A stretch of 6,012 nt of DNA from Deferribacteraceae bacterium (GTDB lineage Bacteria; Chrysiogenota; Deferribacteres; Deferribacterales; JAISNW01): assembly GCA_031278965.1 (NCBI GenBank), contig JAITJJ010000065.1, forward strand, positions 1-6,012. Reading direction: 5' to 3'. The stretch's first letter is position 1. Each line of letters begins with the position of its first letter. Shown in pieces: positions 1-4,933 of the stretch. The notes under the pieces were generated by a model, which searched no databases, had not been told where the DNA came from, and saw only the letters and a list, made by a program, of their open reading frames with translations. Made by a program: the position numbers and the translations under genes.

Positions 1-383
1 TTGAAACCCGTATCAAACTCTTCTGAGGCAAAAGCTCCCCTAAGGTAGAGAGCGGCGTTAAGACTTCCCGAAGCAGCCGGCAAATCCGACAGCTTTAATC
101 TGAGGTATGCGTATTCGGAGAGAGCGTCATCCTTAAAGCTCCTATAGACGGTTCTTGATGTAACAGTGGCATCAAAGCTTCCTCCGCCTATACTCGCCCC
201 TCCGTAATTATACCTGCTCCCCCCGAAAGAGTGATGCTGGCTCCAAGCTGAGGGAGGCGTATACTCACCGCCCTCCAAAGCATATGCCTTGGGGGCATAT
301 GCATCAAATGAAAAAAAGAATATACATAAAAGCGGCAATGCCGCTATAAAAAATAGTTTGCTCACGCTAACACCCCGATTCAT
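1..383 (-). CDS. Secreted, putative outer-membrane beta-barrel protein, N-terminal part (cut by left edge)
   Basis: A reading frame from ATG at 383 stays open to base 1, giving 127 codons without a stop; the C-terminus is outside the window. Residues 9-27 are a strongly hydrophobic signal peptide core. Two AYA motifs follow (28-30 and 33-35); cleavage after the second, before Leu36, is more likely because the first is followed by proline. The mature start is rich in Gly, Ser and Tyr. From about residue 70 the sequence shows alternating polar and hydrophobic stretches such as YAYLRLKL and LNAALYLRGAF, which look like outer-membrane beta strands. No CxxC or haem motif is seen. It lies 57 bases after the chaperone gene on the same strand, so it probably belongs to the operon. 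A GTG at 365 (codon 7), preceded by GGGGTG, is an alternative start. The family is not recognised; the barrel assignment is inference. Confidence 0.6.
   Translation of the reverse strand, partial: MNRGVSVSKLFFIAALPLLCIFFFSFDAYAPKAYALEGGEYTPPSAWSQHHSFGGSRYNYGGASIGGGSFDATVTSRTVYRSFKDDALSEYAYLRLKLSDLPAASGSLNAALYLRGAFASEEFDTGF
280..302. repeat. Inverted repeat within signal-peptide coding region
   Basis: GCATATGCC and GGCATATGC form a perfect 9-bp inverted repeat around the 5-base spacer TTGGG. Each arm contains the self-complementary 8-mer GCATATGC. The repeat encodes the two AYA motifs of the exported protein's signal peptide. It could fold as an mRNA hairpin about 80 bases into the gene; whether it has any function is unknown. 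Confidence 0.5.
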
Positions 384-397
384 AGAATTGTCCAAAC

Positions 398-422
398 CGC
401 CCCGCTGAAATAGAGCGGGGCG
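398..422 (-). promoter_or_regulatory. GC-rich intercistronic hairpin
   Basis: CGCCCCGCT and AGCGGGGCG form a perfect 9-bp stem around a 7-base loop. It lies 18 bases after the chaperone stop codon and 14 bases before the ATG of the exported protein. Read on the minus strand it is followed by GGTTTGGA, with no run of T, so it does not look like a standard intrinsic terminator. A role in mRNA stability, partial attenuation or uneven expression of the last gene is possible but unproven. Confidence 0.5.
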
Positions 423-440
423 CAAAATAAACCGGCCTGC

Positions 441-1046
441 CTATCGGGCGGATATAAAAAAATCTATTCCGCCTAAAGCCATATTGCCCAAACCCTTGTA
501 ATACCCCGTCTTGGAATGCTTTTGCATATCAGCGTTCCACCGGGATATCCAAGGGACGAGGAACTGTGCCGCAAAGGTACAGGCTGCTTCCCTCTCCCCG
601 CGCTCTAAGAGATAGGCAAGAAATTCAAGTTCAAGCCCGATATGATCATCCGGCTCAGAATACTTTTCTTTCAGCTTCATCCCATATTTTTCATAAAAGA
701 ACCGAACCTTTAGGGTTTCTTCGGTAAATAAGAGGCGGTCATCATTCAAGTATGTTGAACCCCAAGGCGGAGCAAGTGATTTGCCTATGCCGATAAGAAG
801 CCGCATATATTCGGTGCGCGCCTCAAGAGTTAAATCTTCTCTGGGGCTGCTTTCAAGCCATTCAAGGAGTTCTTTCTGACCTTTAAGGGCTCGCTCGTTA
901 TCAGAGGCATAGGGAAGCACAGAGAGCACCTTTTCGTCTATCAGCATATCTATTGCCTCTGCGCTGGGTTCATTATAAAGCAGAGAACCCAGAACCCTGA
1001 AATACGAAACAGCGGGGGAGTTGCCTCCCCCGTTAAGAGTGCTCAT
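441..1046 (-). CDS. TorD/DmsD-family molybdoenzyme assembly chaperone
   Basis: This 201-residue cytoplasmic protein belongs to the TorD/DmsD/NarJ group. Its members bind the Tat signal or the apo form of a molybdoenzyme, protect it during molybdopterin cofactor insertion and hold back premature export. Two family signatures are visible: a P-WGS-YL segment at residues 92-100 (APPWGSTYL) and an E-PDDH motif at 131-135 followed by IGLELEFL, which sits on a central helix. The rest is predominantly helical and the length is usual for the family. The ATG overlaps the ferredoxin stop codon as ATGA (1043-1046). No good Shine-Dalgarno sequence precedes it; a hairpin (1054-1075) occupies that position, so translation is probably coupled to the upstream gene. 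The likely client is the Tat-exported catalytic subunit at 1691-4741. Family assignment is firm; the client is inferred from context. Confidence 0.93.
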   Translation of the reverse strand: MSTLNGGGNSPAVSYFRVLGSLLYNEPSAEAIDMLIDEKVLSVLPYASDNERALKGQKELLEWLESSPREDLTLEARTEYMRLLIGIGKSLAPPWGSTYLNDDRLLFTEETLKVRFFYEKYGMKLKEKYSEPDDHIGLELEFLAYLLERGEREAACTFAAQFLVPWISRWNADMQKHSKTGYYKGLGNMALGGIDFFISAR

Positions 1047-1675
1047 ACTTCATATGCCTGAATCTCTTCAGGCATGTTCATCAATGAAATCTCATCCCCT
1101 TCTATGTATTTACGGTGTGGCGTTATTAAAAGAGATGGCTTTGTCTGGGAAGGATCTGGAAGAGGCTTTATCTGCTGGACTGCTTCGGGGTGGAGTACCT
1201 TTAAGGCTTCAATATCCCCATATTCAATAGCCTGCATATTACAGGAAGCTGCGCATGCTGGGGTTTCCCCTTCCGCCAAAAGTTCACGACAAAAATCGCA
1301 CTTTTCCATCTTCATTGTTTCCTTATCCAGAGAAGGAGCGTTATAGGGACAGGCGGCGGAACAGCTTCCGCAGCCTATACAGAGCTCGCGGTCAATAAAA
1401 ACTATCCCGTCGCCTCTTTTGCCTATAGCATTTTCTGGGCAAACTTTTTTGCAGGCAGGATCCGCACAATGGTTGCAAGCTATGGTAAACGAATATGAAT
1501 ATACTCCATCGGGGGATGGGGTGCTGCTGCTTGTGTCCCAGCTTCCGCCGCAGCCGGAGTATACTCTCCTGAATTTGCGTCCAGGTTTAAGGTTGTGCTT
1601 GTCTTTGCAGGCCAGCACGCAGACCCGGCAGTAGATGCATTTGTCCGCATTATAATAAAAAGCATATTGGCTCAT
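1043..1675 (-). CDS. DmsB-like iron-sulfur electron-transfer subunit (four [4Fe-4S] sites)
   Basis: This 210-residue protein is the electron-transfer partner of the molybdopterin subunit. Four cysteine groups typical of DmsB, PsrB and related subunits are visible: C13-C16-C19-C23, C67-C70-C75-C79, C99-C102-C105-C109 and C126-C129-C141-C145. In this fold cysteines are exchanged between groups to hold four cubane clusters in a chain. There is no signal peptide, as expected for a subunit carried through the Tat system by its partner. The last group ends in C-N rather than the common C-P; Cys42 is an extra cysteine outside the motifs. The C-terminal 55 residues contain no further cysteine. A strong ribosome binding site, AAGGAG (complement of 1683-1688), stands 7 bases before the ATG. 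The gene begins 15 bases after the catalytic subunit stop codon and overlaps the chaperone start by 4 bases. The physiological electron donor is not evident. Confidence 0.95.
   Translation of the reverse strand: MSQYAFYYNADKCIYCRVCVLACKDKHNLKPGRKFRRVYSGCGGSWDTSSSTPSPDGVYSYSFTIACNHCADPACKKVCPENAIGKRGDGIVFIDRELCIGCGSCSAACPYNAPSLDKETMKMEKCDFCRELLAEGETPACAASCNMQAIEYGDIEALKVLHPEAVQQIKPLPDPSQTKPSLLITPHRKYIEGDEISLMNMPEEIQAYEV
1054..1075 (-). promoter_or_regulatory. Hairpin with GAGA loop at ferredoxin/chaperone junction
   Basis: In the mRNA sense, ATGCCTGAA and TTCAGGCAT form a perfect 9-bp stem closed by the tetraloop GAGA, which fits the stable GNRA class. It lies within the last codons of the ferredoxin gene and ends 7 bases before the chaperone ATG, where a Shine-Dalgarno sequence would normally be. 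It may make chaperone translation depend on ribosomes arriving from upstream. It also encodes part of the ferredoxin C-terminus, so a regulatory role is inference. Confidence 0.45.
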
Positions 1676-1690
1676 AATTATTCTCCTTTA

Positions 1691-4600
1691 TTATTCGCTT
1701 GCCATACGAGGCAAGTCCGGTTCCCATTTGTATTGGGGAAGCGGAGGGGTACCGGTCCATCTGGAAATCTTTACCACCACGGAATTATACGCCTGATGAC
1801 CTTCACCGCAGAGGAGTGAATAAGTGAGCGTGTTGGCGTTGCCGCCTATGTCAATGCTCTCGTCTTCAAAACCGGATGTACCGTAGTTATAGCGGGCTGT
1901 GGCGCCTTCGGTGGTCTGCATAACACCAGGCATTATCGTGGAAACCACTGAGGCTCTTCTCAAAATCTTCCCGGCCTCACTTTCTATAAGCACCCAATCG
2001 CCGTTGCTGATGCCGTATCTTTGCGCGTCCAAAACGTTTATTGTGGCTATATCATCGCAAAGTTCCACCACGCTGCTGTTGTCAGAGCGTTGAGAGTGAA
2101 TTCTGTGATATGGGTGCACGCTGTAGCACTGCAAAGGATATTCAGCGTTTAGCGCCTGAGTTGCCTCATAGCCGTGGGCTGTGTCCGCCTGGTATTTTGG
2201 TAAAGGATCAAGGTGGGTTGTTCCGAAACTATATACCAGATCGTGATAGCGTTTTAACTTCATGCAATACAACTCAACCTTCCCCGTTTCTGTGCCAGTA
2301 AATCTGGTCGTATAATTCGCGGTCAACGGCGTACCGTTTTCAACAAGATCTTTCAACCAGCCTTCATTTTGTTTGGTCTTTTCTGTCATGCGCACCTGAT
2401 AGAGCCCCTTTTCCTTAAACTCCTGATAGGTAATGCGCCCTTCGGTGAGGAGGGAAGAAGTGGGTGAAGTATCGGCGTCAACCCCTAGATCGTAAATATC
2501 ATTGGCGGTAAATTTAACAAGCGGTTCTTTGGTTGTGCCGTCCGTTTTAAAAACATATGCATTGGCCAGAGCGTTAAACATAGCCTGCTTCTCCGTGTAT
2601 GGGGCGGCGAACTTAGGATCGACCCCGGCGATTTTACAGAGTTCTGCATCCACATCGGTATCGGCTCTACATTCAAACATTGGTGCAATAACCCTTTCTG
2701 GATTGCCGATCATAATTTCTGGGTTCAAAAAGCTGTAGTGTCCTTCATGCTCCCAGAAAGATATGCATGGGAGGATGATATCGGCATAGCGGAGGGTTGA
2801 GGTCATATAAAAATCTGTGGCGGCTATAAACTCCACCTTGGGGCTGCGCATAGCCTGAACAGCTTTGTTAGTGTTTACAACCTGATTGACGCAGTTGGTT
2901 ATATCGATCTTTAAAATAGCCCTTATATCCACTTTTTTCTTCCCGTGACCCGGCAACAACTCTGTGTCGTCCATGTTATATCTGGTGTGACCGGGATCGT
3001 GGTGTTCTCCGGTCAAGATGGCATCCCAAACTTCCGCAAACCCTATCCCGTAATACTCGTTAGCTTGATAGTTGCCGTAAAGCGTTGCCCACGGTTGCCT
3101 TATAGCTCCGTAGGAGATAAAGCCTTTAGGGTTTCTCGGGCGGTCGCCTGCTGTGGTTGCCGGGGTTGTAACAGGTGCGGCGGGGGCAACAGGGAAAGCG
3201 GGCGAACGCAAAGTATCTCCTAACTGTTCGTGAAGCAAACCTAAATACCAACCGGAAATGAATCTGTCATTTCGGCTGAAATATTGGTAACTGCCAAAAT
3301 GGAGCAGTCCCGGATCGTCCAATCTGCCGCCGGGTACTCCTATATTCCCTTTACCACAGAGCATACCTATGGCAAAAAATGCTTGGGCATAACTTCCTCC
3401 GTGATATACGCGGGCAGGTGCATCTCCGCTTATCACCGCCATAGGTTTAATCAGAGCCATATCCTTTGCAAGCGATATTATTTTGTTAACCGGAGCGCCG
3501 CAGATAGCCGAAGCCCAAGCGGGAGTTTTAGGAACGCCGTCATAGGTGCCTAAAACATAATCCTTAAAATTTTCCTGCCAATACCTATGGTGTTCACCGG
3601 TCAGAGCGTTACCAGGCCCCCAAGATCCGCTCGGTTCTATGACGGATACGCCGTTACCGTCCAATATCGGGAAATTATTGCTGTCTCTGAGAGGCATATG
3701 CAGATGATCATACCCAACGCAATGTGCGTTCACCCAATCTTCATCAATTAATCCCTCACTAATCGCAACATAGGCTATCGCCAGAAGGAGGGCGGTATCC
3801 GTACCAGGGCGGCAGGGTATCCACTCGTCAACAAAAGCGGCACTGCCTGGAGCAAGCCATGGACCTACATTATATACCTTACACCCTCTCTCTTTGGCAG
3901 CTCTATATGTTTGCTGGGAACCAAATTTGGTCCAAGAGGGGTTTACTCCCCACTGCACAATCAGATTTGAATTCTCTGCCACAGTGATGCGGTCGCTCTT
4001 GGTAGCTTCTATTCTATCACCCACCATGTGAGTTGACGCGCAGGGCCAGGCGCCTGTGGAGTTCTGACCGAATATGGGCAGTGTTCCTATACCCAGAGCG
4101 TTCAAGAAACGCGGTTCCATATCAGCGGTATAAGCTAAATTAAGGATGGGGCTCGGTATCGCGTTGTTTATGCCGTATGACGCGGCGTAGTTCGCGTCGT
4201 AATATGGGTGGGAGGTTCCCGACCCAAGCGCCATATATTCGCTGTTTATCCTGTTACATTCACTGACTATATGTTGGAGTGCTTCTGCCCAAGTAATGCG
4301 AACCCATTCGTCCCTGCCTCTGAGTTCTGGATGAAAGTCGCTCCCGCCCGGTTTCCAACTCACACGCTTCATAGGGTATTTTAAACGTGCCGGACTTAAA
4401 ACTGACCACCTCATAGAGCGCCCTTTTATACAAGGTCTGAACTGGGGATAATCGTAACTGTATGGGTGAGAATCGTCCGTCTTTTGTCGGACAGGTATCC
4501 CGTCTACCACATAAGCCCTGTTTACACACCTATAAGTCGCGCAGTCTGGGCAAGGCACCGTAACCCATTTTCCGGCTTTTAACAGGGCGTCGGGCTTGTC

Positions 4601-4741
4601 CTGCGGACTTCCGCCGCCTGCAACAATGGTATCCTCGCCGCCGCTGGAACCGCATGCGGTAAGTCCGCCCGAGAGCACAGCCGCGGCAGCGCTCCATTTT
4701 AGGAAATTTCGCCGCGATACATCCAACTCTTTTTTTCTCAT
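1691..4741 (-). CDS. Tat-exported molybdopterin oxidoreductase, DMSO reductase family catalytic subunit
   Basis: This 1016-residue protein is a bis-MGD molybdoenzyme, longer than E. coli DmsA (about 800). Residues 9-30 form a Tat signal (SRRNFLK, then an Ala/Leu core) ending in LTAC, so Cys30 may be a lipoprotein cysteine. An N-terminal [4Fe-4S] site follows: C64, C67, C72 and C104, the last in a CIKG motif whose lysine is typical of the family; spacing between the first three is x2 then x4, which is unusual. Ser228 in GQNSTG aligns with the DmsA molybdenum-ligand serine region. RPGTD (311-315), a cofactor-binding GDAPARV segment near 440 and a YADIILP segment near 650 are family hallmarks. 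From about 870 a dinucleotide-binding domain begins (VHPYHRIHSQ). A Pro/Thr/Ala-rich insert lies at 513-535. GGAGG stands 6 bases before the ATG. The substrate (a sulfoxide, N-oxide, oxyanion or other) cannot be determined; reductase direction is assumed. Confidence 0.95.
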   Translation of the reverse strand: MRKKELDVSRRNFLKWSAAAAVLSGGLTACGSSGGEDTIVAGGGSPQDKPDALLKAGKWVTVPCPDCATYRCVNRAYVVDGIPVRQKTDDSHPYSYDYPQFRPCIKGRSMRWSVLSPARLKYPMKRVSWKPGGSDFHPELRGRDEWVRITWAEALQHIVSECNRINSEYMALGSGTSHPYYDANYAASYGINNAIPSPILNLAYTADMEPRFLNALGIGTLPIFGQNSTGAWPCASTHMVGDRIEATKSDRITVAENSNLIVQWGVNPSWTKFGSQQTYRAAKERGCKVYNVGPWLAPGSAAFVDEWIPCRPGTDTALLLAIAYVAISEGLIDEDWVNAHCVGYDHLHMPLRDSNNFPILDGNGVSVIEPSGSWGPGNALTGEHHRYWQENFKDYVLGTYDGVPKTPAWASAICGAPVNKIISLAKDMALIKPMAVISGDAPARVYHGGSYAQAFFAIGMLCGKGNIGVPGGRLDDPGLLHFGSYQYFSRNDRFISGWYLGLLHEQLGDTLRSPAFPVAPAAPVTTPATTAGDRPRNPKGFISYGAIRQPWATLYGNYQANEYYGIGFAEVWDAILTGEHHDPGHTRYNMDDTELLPGHGKKKVDIRAILKIDITNCVNQVVNTNKAVQAMRSPKVEFIAATDFYMTSTLRYADIILPCISFWEHEGHYSFLNPEIMIGNPERVIAPMFECRADTDVDAELCKIAGVDPKFAAPYTEKQAMFNALANAYVFKTDGTTKEPLVKFTANDIYDLGVDADTSPTSSLLTEGRITYQEFKEKGLYQVRMTEKTKQNEGWLKDLVENGTPLTANYTTRFTGTETGKVELYCMKLKRYHDLVYSFGTTHLDPLPKYQADTAHGYEATQALNAEYPLQCYSVHPYHRIHSQRSDNSSVVELCDDIATINVLDAQRYGISNGDWVLIESEAGKILRRASVVSTIMPGVMQTTEGATARYNYGTSGFEDESIDIGGNANTLTYSLLCGEGHQAYNSVVVKISRWTGTPPLPQYKWEPDLPRMASE

Positions 4742-4760
4742 TTCTTTCCTCCGTAACTTA

Positions 4761-4776
4761 CTGGCATTTATGCCAG
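4761..4776. promoter_or_regulatory. Palindrome in leader, near ribosome binding site
   Basis: CTGGCATTTATGCCAG is a perfect 16-bp palindrome with arms CTGGCAT and ATGCCAG around TT. It ends 8 bases upstream of the GGAGG ribosome binding site of the catalytic subunit. As DNA it has the symmetry of a dimeric repressor operator; as RNA it would form a 6-bp stem with a UAAA loop. Neither function is shown by the sequence alone. Confidence 0.45.
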
Positions 4777-4797
4777 ATTGGATTCAGCACCAATAAA

Positions 4798-4822
4798 ACG
4801 TAATTTTATGTTTTAATTACGT
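4798..4822. promoter_or_regulatory. ACGTAATT inverted repeat, candidate operator
   Basis: ACGTAATT (4798-4805) and AATTACGT (4815-4822) form a perfect 8-bp inverted repeat with a 9-base spacer, so the half-site centres are 17 bases apart, under two helical turns. It lies about 57 bases upstream of the catalytic subunit ATG and overlaps one of the weak candidate -10 boxes. The layout suits a dimeric regulator, possibly the adjacent MocR-like protein, but this is inference. Confidence 0.45.
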
Positions 4823-4885
4823 ATAATCTTAAGTTTAACGAAACAGAGTTATATTTCACAAGGATAGTTAATAAAAAAAAATAAT

Positions 4886-4915
4886 GACGGGATAGGACGG
4901 TATGGGACGGTATAA
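4886..4915. repeat. Three tandem decamer repeats (GACGGnATnn)
   Basis: On the plus strand three consecutive 10-base units read GACGGGATAG, GACGGTATGG and GACGGTATAA; the shared core is GACGG, then one variable base, then AT. The unit length is close to one helical turn, so all copies face the same side of the DNA. They begin 18 bases after the regulator-like gene's stop codon and lie upstream of the operon's candidate promoter. This is the usual layout of direct-repeat sites for an OmpR-type response regulator; the decameric tor boxes upstream of E. coli torCAD are a precedent. Confidence 0.6.
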
Positions 4916-4933
4916 ATAATTACTCAAACAGGA

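Larger units (their letters stand above)
4742..4933 (-). promoter_or_regulatory. Intergenic control region of the molybdoenzyme operon
   Basis: This 192-base AT-rich gap separates the regulator-like gene from the operon and contains no convincing ORF. It holds three tandem decamers, a run of nine T on the minus strand (4873-4881), an 8-bp inverted repeat and a 16-bp palindrome, each listed separately. A candidate minus-strand -10 is TATAAC (complement of 4848-4853), with only a poor T-rich -35, as is common for activator-dependent promoters. A second weak pair is TTAAGA (complement of 4827-4832) and TAAAAT (complement of 4803-4808), spaced 18. I found no FNR-type TTGAT-N4-ATCAA site. That an operon promoter lies here is likely; the exact boxes are guesses. 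Confidence 0.55.

Noticed and set aside
1021..1819. Plus-strand ORFs of 69-90 codons opposite the ferredoxin and chaperone genes
   Set aside because: They lie antisense to well-supported genes, lack recognisable domains and ribosome binding sites, and overlap each other.
1899..3553. Plus-strand ORFs of 64-92 codons opposite the catalytic subunit
   Set aside because: They are antisense to a clear 1016-codon gene and show no motifs, so they are by-products of its codon composition.
4260..4529. Minus-strand 89-codon ORF in another frame of the catalytic gene, as a sign of a frameshift
   Set aside because: The main frame is intact and shows all expected motifs through this stretch, so no frameshift is needed.
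4761..4776. Sigma-54 promoter (TGGCA ... TGC)
   Set aside because: GG and GC dinucleotides are present, but the gap between them is 7 bases rather than 10; the similarity comes from the palindrome.
4596..4796. Plus-strand 66-codon ORF spanning the catalytic gene start and leader
   Set aside because: It is antisense to the Tat signal coding region and its sequence mirrors that low-complexity stretch; no independent support.
4850..4865. CRP/FNR-like site from TGTGA on the minus strand
   Set aside because: Only one half-site is present; the second half reads ACTCT instead of TCACA, and no TTGAT-N4-ATCAA site was found.
4873..4881. Run of nine T on the minus strand as an intrinsic terminator for the regulator-like gene
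   Set aside because: The preceding GACGG units are direct, not inverted, repeats, so no stem can form before the T-run. It is better seen as an AT-rich part of the operon control region.
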